Shown one piece after another: positions 46,958 to 55,022 of a stretch of DNA of 64,000 nt. Under the pieces are notes generated by a model. That model was not told the DNA's origin, did no database searches, and was given only the letters and a program-made list of their open reading frames with translations. Where the stretch lies: NCBI GenBank assembly GCA_024640405.1, contig JAHEFB010000023.1:1-64000 (forward strand), given 5' to 3'. The DNA comes from Alphaproteobacteria bacterium (lineage in GTDB: Bacteria > Pseudomonadota > Alphaproteobacteria > Rhizobiales > Aestuariivirgaceae). The translations under genes and the position numbers were made by a program. The stretch's first letter is position 1, and every line of letters starts with the position of its first letter.

Positions 46958-48880
46958 TCAGCTCCTTGCAGCGAATTCCAATACTTTCTCGTCCAGTTCC
47001 AGGCCGCGCAACACCTCTACGACAATGTCGTCAGCCTCAAGCCTGGCCTGCCTGTACTGCCAGTCAGGTGCACCATGCCCGATAAATGCGTCAGGCAGCG
47101 TCATCGGTTTGACCACGGCACCACCCTGCAACATTCCGTTTGCAGCCAGATAATGCAGCACGTGACTGGAGAAGCCGCCAATCGATCCTTCCTCGATGGT
47201 GATGACCAGTTCATGGTTGTTCACCAGATTTTTGATCAGATCGGTATCCAGCGGCTTGGCGAAACGGGCGTCTGCAACAGTTATCGACACGCCGCGTTCT
47301 TTCAATTCTTCCGCTGCTTTCAGGCAGGTGCCAAGGCGTCCGCCCAGGTTAAGCAGGGCGACCCTGTTGCCCTCAATCATGATGCGGCCCTTGCCGATTT
47401 CCAGAGGCGTACCTGTTTCAGGCATTTCGACGCCCATGCCTTCACCGCGCGGATAACGGAATGCGCAGGGACCTTCGTCATACGCAACGGCGGTGGAGAC
47501 CATGTGCATCAGGTCGGCCTCGTCGCCTGCTGCCATAACAATCATGTTTGGCAGACAGGCAAGGTAGGCAACATCGAAACTGCCTGCATGTGTGGCACCG
47601 TCCTGTCCGACCAGGCCTGCCCGGTCGATGGCGAAACGTACCGGAAGTTTTTGCAACGCGACATCGTGGACCACCTGATCGTAAGCACGTTGCAGGAACG
47701 TGGAGTAGATGGCTGCAAACGGTTTGAAACCTTCAGTCGCCATTCCTGCTGCAAATGTCACGGCATGCTGTTCGGCGATACCTACATCGAAGGTGCGGTC
47801 CGGGAAGTGCTCTTCAAATTTGTCAACACCGGTGCCTGATGGCATGGCTGCTGTAATGGCAATAATTTTGTCATCCGATTCAGCGTGCGAAATCAGCGAA
47901 CGCGCAAACACGGATGTGTAGCTTGGCGCATTGGAAGTGCCTTTTTTCACATCGAACGTTACAGGGTCGAACTTGCCGACTGCGTGGTGTTTTTCCTTGT
48001 TGGTCTCATCGAACGGATGGCCTTTGCCTTTTTCCGTCACTACGTGCAGCAGAACCGGACCGACTTCCTTGGCTTCACGGATGTTCTCAAGAATCGGAAC
48101 CAGCGTTTCAAGGTCATGGCCGTCAACAGGGCCAACATAGTAGAAGCCCAATTCTTCAAACAACGTGCCGCCCATGACCATGCCGCGGGCATATTCGTCG
48201 ACACGCTCTGCGGCCTTGCGCAGGGTCTTGGGAAATTTCTTGGACAGTTGCAGCGCAATGTCCCGCAATGACAGGAACGGATGTGTCGACACAAGCCACG
48301 ACAGATAATTTGTCAGTGCACCAACGCCGGGTGCGATCGACATGCCATTGTCGTTCAACACCACAAGCATCCGGCTGTCCAGCGCTCCGGCGTTGTTCAT
48401 GGCCTCGTAAGCCATGCCGGCGCTCATCGATCCGTCACCAATCACCGAAATAACATGATTGTCGCCCTTTTTCAGATCGCGGGCGACGGCCATGCCGAGG
48501 CCGGCTGAAATCGACGTGGACGAATGTGCCGCACCAAAAGGATCATATTCGCTTTCTGCGCGTTTGGTGAAACCATAAAGACCGTCTGACTGACGAATCT
48601 TGCGGATACGATCGCGGCGGCCGGTCAATATTTTGTGTGGATAAGCCTGGTGGCTTACATCCCAGATCAATCGATCAGCCGGTGTGTTGTATACATAGTG
48701 CAACGCCACTGTCAGTTCGACGACGCCCAGACCTGCTCCAAAATGTCCGCCGGATTCCGATGCGGCATCAATAGTCTCTGCCCGCAATTCGGCCGCAACC
48801 TGCAGGAGGTCTTTCGGCTTCAGCTTCCTCAAATCAGAAGGAAACGAGATTTTATCAAGCAGTGGTGTCGATATTGGCAT
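46958..48880 (-). CDS. dxs: 1-deoxy-D-xylulose-5-phosphate synthase
   Basis: Thiamine-diphosphate enzyme joining pyruvate and glyceraldehyde 3-phosphate, the entry to the MEP isoprenoid pathway. It has 640 residues. [18 protein letters not shown] is the ThDP/Mg motif (GDG...N). Asp-His-rich [24 protein letters not shown] is the N-terminal signature. [42 protein letters not shown] lies in the pyrimidine domain. Placement between hpnC and hpnD ties precursor supply to hopanoid synthesis. It may be a second dxs dedicated to this cluster, which the window cannot show. The 218 bases upstream hold a long inverted repeat. Confidence 0.97.
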   Translation of the reverse strand: MPISTPLLDKISFPSDLRKLKPKDLLQVAAELRAETIDAASESGGHFGAGLGVVELTVALHYVYNTPADRLIWDVSHQAYPHKILTGRRDRIRKIRQSDGLYGFTKRAESEYDPFGAAHSSTSISAGLGMAVARDLKKGDNHVISVIGDGSMSAGMAYEAMNNAGALDSRMLVVLNDNGMSIAPGVGALTNYLSWLVSTHPFLSLRDIALQLSKKFPKTLRKAAERVDEYARGMVMGGTLFEELGFYYVGPVDGHDLETLVPILENIREAKEVGPVLLHVVTEKGKGHPFDETNKEKHHAVGKFDPVTFDVKKGTSNAPSYTSVFARSLISHAESDDKIIAITAAMPSGTGVDKFEEHFPDRTFDVGIAEQHAVTFAAGMATEGFKPFAAIYSTFLQRAYDQVVHDVALQKLPVRFAIDRAGLVGQDGATHAGSFDVAYLACLPNMIVMAAGDEADLMHMVSTAVAYDEGPCAFRYPRGEGMGVEMPETGTPLEIGKGRIMIEGNRVALLNLGGRLGTCLKAAEELKERGVSITVADARFAKPLDTDLIKNLVNNHELVITIEEGSIGGFSSHVLHYLAANGMLQGGAVVKPMTLPDAFIGHGAPDWQYRQARLEADDIVVEVLRGLELDEKVLEFAARS

Positions 48881-49012
48881 GTCAGCTCTTTTGTCGTTTT
48901 ACGTTTTCTTTTAGTCGGCGGGGCGGATCGGCACCTGTTTGACCGAGATTCCATCCAAGCGCAAATTAATGACAAGCGCTAGGGCTAAGTCACATCACAA
49001 GACCTCGCTGTT

Positions 49013-49053
49013 TATACCAATATCGCTGGCGAGCCAACCTCTGCCTTGGTATA
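49013..49053. repeat. Inverted repeat upstream of dxs
   Basis: TATACCAA (49013-49020) and TTGGTATA (49046-49053) are perfect 8-base arms around 25 bases, in the gap between hpnC and dxs. It could be an operator or an mRNA hairpin; no known motif is recognised. The rest of 48881-49098 shows no gene. Confidence 0.4.
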
Positions 49054-49098
49054 GCCGTCACAGGCAGGCCTTGAGCATGTATCGTCAGCAAAACGCTC

Positions 49099-49950
49099 TT
49101 AAAACAGGGCGTTTATGGCACCTTTGAGGCCATAGAGCAGGAATTGTGACTTTGAAAGTTCGACCCTTTCGGCAACCGGATCCTGGCGTTTGAGCTTCTC
49201 GACCAGTTTCCATGCAATGGAAATGATGACGCCAGACTCCATTGCCAGCGATTTGCTGGCCAGTTTTCCAGGCAGCTTGTCAGCTGTGCGAAGCAGCACC
49301 TCAGTGGCATCAAGGCATTTCAGCTGAACTGCGCGCAATGCAGGAGGCGAGTACTTTTCACTTAACATTTCCACGCTCGCGCCGGCTTCCAGACACCACT
49401 CCAGCGGGAGGTAGCATCGGTCCAGTTCCCTGTAGTCATCGGCACAATCCTGCAGGTGGTTGATAACCTGAAGCGCATTGCACAAAGCGTCGGAGTACTC
49501 AAAATGAACCTTGTCCTCATCATGCAGTTCCAACAGGTAACGCCCAACCGGCGAGGCTGAGCGCATGCAATAATCGATGAGATCATCCCACGTATTGTAG
49601 CGGTTCTGCACGGCATCCTGCCTGAATGCGGAGACGAGATCGCTTCCGTGAGCCAGATCAACACCGGTTTCCAGCATGCTGGCACGCAAGGCTGTGGCCT
49701 TTGACAGGCTGTCATCCGGCTCCCGATTGAGTCCCAACAGGGCATCATCCATCGCGTCGAGACCGGCAATTTTGTCCTGTGAAGACGCGCCAGGGTTGTC
49801 GGCAATATCATCGATCGCCCGCGCGAAGGCGTAATAGGTCATCACATGTGGACGCAGGCGTTTCGGCAACAGGAATGATCCGACGGGGAAATTCTCGTCC
49901 GCCGCCCCCTTGCCGGATGGCGTTTCGACCGTTTTTGGATCAACACTCAT
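49099..49950 (-). CDS. hpnC: Hydroxysqualene synthase HpnC
   Basis: A 283-residue squalene/phytoene synthase-fold enzyme that converts presqualene diphosphate to hydroxysqualene. The first Asp-rich motif is FARAIDDIADN (about 42-52), the second NHLQDCADDYRELDRCYLP (about 164-182). FPVGSFLLPKRLRPHV is an HpnC marker. Its start overlaps the preceding hydrolase stop by 4 bases (ATGA), so it is translationally coupled to the Anbu cluster rather than to hpnD/hpnE. It is separated from dxs by 218 bases. Confidence 0.94.
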   Translation of the reverse strand: MSVDPKTVETPSGKGAADENFPVGSFLLPKRLRPHVMTYYAFARAIDDIADNPGASSQDKIAGLDAMDDALLGLNREPDDSLSKATALRASMLETGVDLAHGSDLVSAFRQDAVQNRYNTWDDLIDYCMRSASPVGRYLLELHDEDKVHFEYSDALCNALQVINHLQDCADDYRELDRCYLPLEWCLEAGASVEMLSEKYSPPALRAVQLKCLDATEVLLRTADKLPGKLASKSLAMESGVIISIAWKLVEKLKRQDPVAERVELSKSQFLLYGLKGAINALF

Positions 49951-50765
49951 TCAGCATCACACATCGACACCAGGGCACGAGTCATATCACTTGCTTCGTC
50001 GGCCAGATGCCGGACAACCGTGAAATGGTTATCGTCGCCAACCGGATGCCACTCGCATGGTAGTCCCGCGCCGCTCCAGCAGGCGGCCAGGGTTTCGCTT
50101 TGCCGATGATACTCGCGTGATTCTGCTCCGCCGACCCATGCTTCGAAACGGCCGTGTTTGGGAACCGGCCACAAAATCGGGCTGCATTGCATCGAGATTT
50201 CCTCATTTATCCCGATGCGTTCATTGATGCTGATGGGCATGAGTGGGCGCAGATCATAAAGCCCGCTTATGCCCATGCCGGCTCTGACAAGTCGATCAGG
50301 CCCGTCCGGCATGTCCCAGTTGCTGGCAAACATTGCTGCCGCCAGATGGCCGCCGGCGGAATGCCCCGCGACGACCAGTGAGCGCGCATGCGTCTTCCAC
50401 AGGTACAGGCATGCTGCGCGAAGGTCATCAATGATGTCCTGTACGGAGACCTCCGGAGCCAACCTGTATGACGGGACCGCCATGTCCAGGCCATGCGCTG
50501 CCACACCTGCAGCGACATGAGAAAACGAAGCGCGATCAAGCGCTTGCCAGTACCCGCCATGGATGAACACGACAATTGGCGCATCATCGCGTCCGTTGGC
50601 GGGAAAATAATCAAGTTTCTGTCGTTGGTGATTGCCATATGAAATGTCCAGATCACAGGCAGCGGCCTGACGATAGCTTGCTGCATCGTCGGCCCACCGG
50701 GCAATTACATGCTCATGATCCGGCACACGCGCGCGATTGTTGTACTCGGCCTCAAGATCGATCAT
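49947..50765 (-). CDS. Alpha/beta hydrolase, kynurenine formamidase/esterase-like
   Basis: A 272-residue serine hydrolase. VFIHGGYWQ (about 67-75) is the HGGxW oxyanion motif of the arylformamidase/HSL-like branch. VVAGHSAGGHLAAAM carries the nucleophilic serine elbow. The catalytic His is probably in DDNHFTVV near the C-terminus. The substrate is unknown. The ATG at 50765 follows the Anbu stop by 2 bases; a GTG at 50768 overlaps that stop. Its own stop overlaps hpnC. Location between Anbu and hpnC makes it part of one transcript; the meaning of the association is unclear. Confidence 0.85.
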   Translation of the reverse strand: MIDLEAEYNNRARVPDHEHVIARWADDAASYRQAAACDLDISYGNHQRQKLDYFPANGRDDAPIVVFIHGGYWQALDRASFSHVAAGVAAHGLDMAVPSYRLAPEVSVQDIIDDLRAACLYLWKTHARSLVVAGHSAGGHLAAAMFASNWDMPDGPDRLVRAGMGISGLYDLRPLMPISINERIGINEEISMQCSPILWPVPKHGRFEAWVGGAESREYHRQSETLAACWSGAGLPCEWHPVGDDNHFTVVRHLADEASDMTRALVSMCDAE

Positions 50766-50767
50766 CA

Positions 50768-51502
50768 CTAGATATCGAACTCCTCGATAGTCTCAACCGC
50801 TGAACGCAGCGCCTCGGACCATTTGGTCGAAATGGAGCGAAAATAGGGATCATCCTGTTCGATGCGCCGCACACGATCGATACTGAGATTGTCGGTATTG
50901 TAAACCACCATATCGATTGGCATGCCGACCGACAGGTTAGAGCGCAGGGTAGAATCAAACGACAGCAACACCAGTTTGGCGGCTTCACCCAGTCTCATAT
51001 CCTGATTGGCGACCCTGTCAAGAATTGGCTTGCCATACTTATGTTCACCAATCTGGAAGAACGGCGTGTCATCCTTTGCTTCAATGAAGTTGCCTTCGGA
51101 ATAGATCTGATAAAGCCTCGGTGTTTCCAGGTCGATCTGGCCGCCGAAGATGAACGAAGCGGAAAATGCGTCGCTGCTTAATCCCTGGTCCACATGGTCC
51201 TTGCGCACCATCTTGAGTGTTTCGCCAACAAGTTTGGCAGCCTGGTACATCGTTGGAACGGTTTTCAGGCTGCTGTTGTCGTCATCTTCATCCGGATTTT
51301 CGAATTCTTCTTCCAGCAGGGCAACCACTGCCTGCGTAACGGCCAGGTTACCGGCGGACAACAGGATGAACACCCGCTCGCCGGGCACCTCGAAGGTTTG
51401 CAGCTTGCGGAAGGTTGCAATGTTGTCGAGCCCTGCATTGGTGCGGGTATCGGCGGCCATAACCAGGCCGCGGTCTAGTTTCAGGCCAACACAGTATGTC
51501 AT
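50768..51502 (-). CDS. Anbu-type proteasome-like peptidase
   Basis: A 244-residue Ntn hydrolase of the Anbu (ancestral beta-subunit, bacterial proteasome homologue) family. It starts MTYCVGLKLDRGLVMAADTRTNAG. After Met removal Thr2 would be the nucleophile, with Asp18 and Lys33 in the expected positions. The rest (SAGNLAVTQAVVALLEEEF, GEHKYGKPILDR, LVLLSFDSTLRSNLSVGMPIDMVVY) matches Anbu. Family structures form open rings or helices; proteolytic substrates are not known. Anbu genes commonly sit with transglutaminase, alpha-E and circularly permuted ATP-grasp genes, as here (44 bases after the transglutaminase). Confidence 0.9.
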   Translation of the reverse strand: MTYCVGLKLDRGLVMAADTRTNAGLDNIATFRKLQTFEVPGERVFILLSAGNLAVTQAVVALLEEEFENPDEDDDNSSLKTVPTMYQAAKLVGETLKMVRKDHVDQGLSSDAFSASFIFGGQIDLETPRLYQIYSEGNFIEAKDDTPFFQIGEHKYGKPILDRVANQDMRLGEAAKLVLLSFDSTLRSNLSVGMPIDMVVYNTDNLSIDRVRRIEQDDPYFRSISTKWSEALRSAVETIEEFDI

Positions 51503-51546
51503 GGTATTTCAGGTCGCAGTAGATGGTTGTTGAATCCATCACTAAA

Positions 51547-52359
51547 CTACTGCTCCGCGACCCTTTCAACAAGCACTTCCACGTCCATTCTTTCTGCCCC
51601 TGTCGAAAGGCCGCGGCGAACTCCTTTTGCAGGCGTAGCACCATCGACATCCATTCCCGTTGCCACGCGCACGTAACGTTCATCGGGGCTGACCTGGTTT
51701 GAGACATCAAACCCCACCCAACCAAGGTCAGCCACATGGGCTTCCGCCCATGCATGGTTCGCCTCGGCAAGTTCGTTTTCCCCCACCACCATGTAGCCGG
51801 ATACGTAACGTGCCGGTAATCCCAGTAATCGTGCAGCGGAAATAAACACGTGTGCATGGTCCTGACACACACCCTCGCCATCGCGCACGGCATCTGCAGC
51901 TGTTGTATGTTCATTGGTGGCACCGATGACATATGCCACCTTGTCCAGAACCGCAGCAGACAGGGCATGCAATTGTTCAATGCCTGACAAATGCTCTTTT
52001 GAACGCGCCAACTCTCTTATTGCTTCGTTGGCTTCAGTTGCCGGTGTACTGGCCAGATAGGCCGGTATGGGAACCGAACCGATGTCATGGCCCGCCACAC
52101 CGGCCGTATCAGTGGTCATGACCGTGCCGGTTGCAACAACCGTGACTTCTGTCAAATCGCTGGACGGAGTTGTCAGGTGGGCAATATTGCCGAAAGCATC
52201 AACGTACCGGAGCCCATTTTCGATACCTGGAGCGTCTATGGTCCAGTCCAGCACTGTCTGGCTTTGATTGTCCTGGGGTGTCAGATACAGCCTCTGCACC
52301 AGATGTGCGCCCGGATTGTCGTAATAATACTTTGTTGCGTGATGGACGTGTATTTTCAT
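51547..52359 (-). CDS. Transglutaminase-like cysteine peptidase/ligase
   Basis: 270 residues. The N-terminal beta domain (about 1-90, IHVHHATKYYYDNPGAHLVQRLYLTP) is typical of bacterial transglutaminase-like proteins. The catalytic domain has DGEGVCQDHAHVFISAARLLGLPARYVSGY with Cys165, NHAWAEAHV with His202 and GWVGFDVSN with Asp218, a complete triad. Such proteins are proposed to cleave or form isopeptide bonds on peptides handled with Anbu; no substrate is proven. It overlaps the alpha-E gene by 4 bases (ATGA). Confidence 0.92.
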   Translation of the reverse strand: MKIHVHHATKYYYDNPGAHLVQRLYLTPQDNQSQTVLDWTIDAPGIENGLRYVDAFGNIAHLTTPSSDLTEVTVVATGTVMTTDTAGVAGHDIGSVPIPAYLASTPATEANEAIRELARSKEHLSGIEQLHALSAAVLDKVAYVIGATNEHTTAADAVRDGEGVCQDHAHVFISAARLLGLPARYVSGYMVVGENELAEANHAWAEAHVADLGWVGFDVSNQVSPDERYVRVATGMDVDGATPAKGVRRGLSTGAERMDVEVLVERVAEQ

Positions 52360-53312
52360 GGGAAGTTGTACGCCATTGCAATCTCGGATGTCAGCCGGTT
52401 GTTCCTGGCAATGAAGTCGGACAGAAACTCGTGCAACCCGCTTTGAAATATTTTCTTCATATCAGCATTGGCCAGCATTTCCATCGTTTCATTGGCCGTT
52501 TCATGGCAGGGTAACGTTCCGTCGCCATACTCCTCTTCAATCTCTGAAAGGGTATTGTTGCTGATCCACTCATAGCAGAACAGCAAAGACCGGGGCATGG
52601 CAGGATTGAGAATTAGAAACTGCGCAACATTCCAGGGCTGGTAACTGGCATCGCGATAGGCCCAGCGGTAGGCCCGGTGTGCAGATACCGACCGCAGCAA
52701 AGAGGCCCATTGCTGGCGGTCGATAGAACTGCCCGGTCCGGACCCTCTCGGCAACAGAATATGATACTTGACGTCCAGTATCCGGGCTGTGTTGTCAGCC
52801 CGTTCTATAAATGCCCCGGCCTGGCAGAAATGAAAGCTGTCCCGCCGCAAAGCAGTGCCGAGCATCGCGCCGCGGAACAGCATGGAGCGTTGTTTTATCC
52901 AGTCGAGAAACCCTGGCAGCTTGTCGCTCGTCAGCTGATTGCTGCGCAAGATCGACAACTCGTTCCAGGTGGCATTGAGGGATTCCCACACATCGCGGCT
53001 CAATGCCGTACGCACGGCACGCCCATTGTTGCGCGCGGTTTCCATGCTGGAGCGGATGCTCGACGGATTTTCACGATCCAGTACCAGATGTTGTATGACA
53101 TTTTCCTGACTGGCTTCTTCATACTTGCTGTTGAAAGTTGCCTCGCAATGCGCACTCTTGAGCGCAGAGCTCCAGTCGTCCTGGTGTGCCCGGAACGGTT
53201 TCGGCATAAGTGATATGCGATAGCTGACTTCTATGAGGCGCGCCATGTTTTCTGCGCGCTCCATGTAGCGTGCCATCCAGAAGAGCGATGCTGCGGTACG
53301 TCCTAACAACAT
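52356..53312 (-). CDS. Alpha-E domain protein (DUF403)
   Basis: A 318-residue, almost wholly alpha-helical protein. It starts MLLGRTAASLFWMARYMERAENMARLIEVSYR, the alpha-E signature, and includes FCQAGAFIERADNTARILDVKYHILL, a second ERA(D/E)N-type helix. Function is not established; it always travels with circularly permuted ATP-grasp and transglutaminase genes and may be a scaffold or tag carrier. The start at 53312 overlaps the ATP-grasp stop by one base (TGATG). The longer frame to 53498 lies inside that gene and is rejected. Confidence 0.9.
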   Translation of the reverse strand: MLLGRTAASLFWMARYMERAENMARLIEVSYRISLMPKPFRAHQDDWSSALKSAHCEATFNSKYEEASQENVIQHLVLDRENPSSIRSSMETARNNGRAVRTALSRDVWESLNATWNELSILRSNQLTSDKLPGFLDWIKQRSMLFRGAMLGTALRRDSFHFCQAGAFIERADNTARILDVKYHILLPRGSGPGSSIDRQQWASLLRSVSAHRAYRWAYRDASYQPWNVAQFLILNPAMPRSLLFCYEWISNNTLSEIEEEYGDGTLPCHETANETMEMLANADMKKIFQSGLHEFLSDFIARNNRLTSEIAMAYNFP

Positions 53313-54727
53313 CAGTCTTCCAGCACCCAGGTATCTTTGGTGCCGCCTCCCTGGCTGGAGTTCACCACAAGTGATCCCTGCTTCATGGCGACGCGGGTAA
53401 ATCCGCCTGGTGTGATCCGCATCCGGTCGCCGGTCAGTGCAAAGGGGCGCAAATCGACATGCCGCGGCGCAACGCCCGATTTCACAAAGGTTGGGCACGA
53501 TGAAAGCGCCAGCGTTGGTTGAGCGATATAATTTGATGGCCGTTTTTCCAGTATCCCTCTGAAAGCGGCTACTTCTTTCTTGCTGGCTGTCGGTCCGACC
53601 AGCATGCCATAACCGCCCGAACCATGGACCTCCTTGACCACCAGTTCTTCAAGATGCTCCAGCACATATGCAAGCGAACTGTCGTCGGAACACCGCCATG
53701 TCGGCACATTGTTCAGTATCGGTTTTTCACCAGTGTAAAATTCAACGATTTCAGGCATGAATGAATAAACCGCCTTGTCATCGGCAATACCGGCGCCGGG
53801 CGCGTTGACAATAGTGACCCGCCCGGCGCGATAGATGTCGAAAATGCCCGCAACGCCCAGCGTGGAAGCAGGGTTGAATGTCAGCGGATCGAGAAAGTCG
53901 TCGTCAATTCGCCGATAGACAACGTCGACTCGCACCGGCGCTCGTGTTGTGCGCATGTAAAGCCAGCCGTCCTCAACAAACAGGTCGTCGCCCGTCACAA
54001 GTTGTACGCCCATTTCGTCTGCCAGAAATGCATGCTCGAAAAATGCCGAATTGTAGATGCCCGGTGACAGGACGACACAGGTCGGTTCTCCGTCACACTG
54101 CGGTGGCGCCACAGAGTCCAGCGTCTGCCTCAACAGTTCGGGGTAATGCTCGATGGGCGCAATGCGGTGCTTGGCGAACAGATCCGGAAAAAGGAACATC
54201 ATCGCTTCGCGATCTTCCAGCATGTATGAGACCCCTGAGGGTGTGCGGCAGTTGTCTTCCAGTACGTAGAACTCATCGGCACTTACACGCACAATGTCGG
54301 TCCCGATTATATGGGAGTAGACACTGCGGGCCGGGGAGTGACCGGCCATTTGTGGCAGATACGCTTCATTCTGAAGGATCAGGTCAGCAGGAATTCTGCC
54401 GGCACGTATGATCTCCTGGCGATGATACACGTCATCGATGAACGCATTGAGGGCTCCCACTCGCTGGGCAATACCAGCCTCCAGCCGCCGCCACTCATTT
54501 GCGCCGAAAATGCGCGGAATGATGTCAAAGGGGATCAGTCGTTCTGAAGCCTCCTCGGTACCGTACACGGCAAAGGTGATTCCAAGCCTGCGAAAAATCG
54601 CTTCAGCTTCACGAATTTTCGCGCGCAAGTCTCCTGGTGTCTGAGTTTCCAGCCACTTGTGAAGCAAAGCGTACGGTGGGCGGACACTGCCGTCTGCTTC
54701 CAGCATTTCGTTAAAATTGTCTCCCAT
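53312..54727 (-). CDS. Circularly permuted type 2 ATP-grasp protein
   Basis: A 471-residue predicted carboxylate-amine/peptide ligase of the DUF404/DUF407 family. Family marks are RIIPFDIIPRIF-like segment (LIPFDIIPRIFGANEW), DEFYVLEDNCRTPSGVSYMLEDRE, DVVYRRIDDDFLDPLTFNP and the Mg/ATP part VVKEVHGSGGYGMLVGP. The C-terminus has HVDLRPFALTGDRMRITPGGFTRVA. It probably forms a peptide bond using ATP; substrate unknown. It is the first gene of the minus-strand Anbu operon. The 295 bases to the divergent aminotransferase gene hold no further gene, but hold a short palindrome. Confidence 0.92.
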   Translation of the reverse strand: MGDNFNEMLEADGSVRPPYALLHKWLETQTPGDLRAKIREAEAIFRRLGITFAVYGTEEASERLIPFDIIPRIFGANEWRRLEAGIAQRVGALNAFIDDVYHRQEIIRAGRIPADLILQNEAYLPQMAGHSPARSVYSHIIGTDIVRVSADEFYVLEDNCRTPSGVSYMLEDREAMMFLFPDLFAKHRIAPIEHYPELLRQTLDSVAPPQCDGEPTCVVLSPGIYNSAFFEHAFLADEMGVQLVTGDDLFVEDGWLYMRTTRAPVRVDVVYRRIDDDFLDPLTFNPASTLGVAGIFDIYRAGRVTIVNAPGAGIADDKAVYSFMPEIVEFYTGEKPILNNVPTWRCSDDSSLAYVLEHLEELVVKEVHGSGGYGMLVGPTASKKEVAAFRGILEKRPSNYIAQPTLALSSCPTFVKSGVAPRHVDLRPFALTGDRMRITPGGFTRVAMKQGSLVVNSSQGGGTKDTWVLED

Positions 54728-54763
54728 TCCAGAGACTGTTGCGCAATTGCGACGTAATCCAAA

Positions 54764-54778
54764 GCCTAAAATTTAGGC
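54764..54778. promoter_or_regulatory. Short palindrome upstream of the Anbu operon
   Basis: GCCTAAA-A-TTTAGGC, perfect 7-base arms, 37 bases upstream of the ATP-grasp start and in the region shared with the divergent aminotransferase gene. Possible operator; no family recognised. Confidence 0.35.
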
Positions 54779-55022
54779 ACAGGTGATGCTTTTTTCATCC
54801 TGTTGCCAAGTGTCAGCAAATTGTGGCAGTCTTCGCCCATGTTCTCAAGGATTGGCAAAACCGGACATTTGAGCGGAGCCGCAAAGCGCGTCTCACGAGA
54901 CGAAGTGCTGCTGCATTGCGCCCGTATCGGTTTCAATCCCTAATCAGCACATTCCATGACGTCCAACAGTGCGCGGCCGAAATGCCGAGCGTTCCTGTCG
55001 ATCAGATTATCGGAGTGCATCC

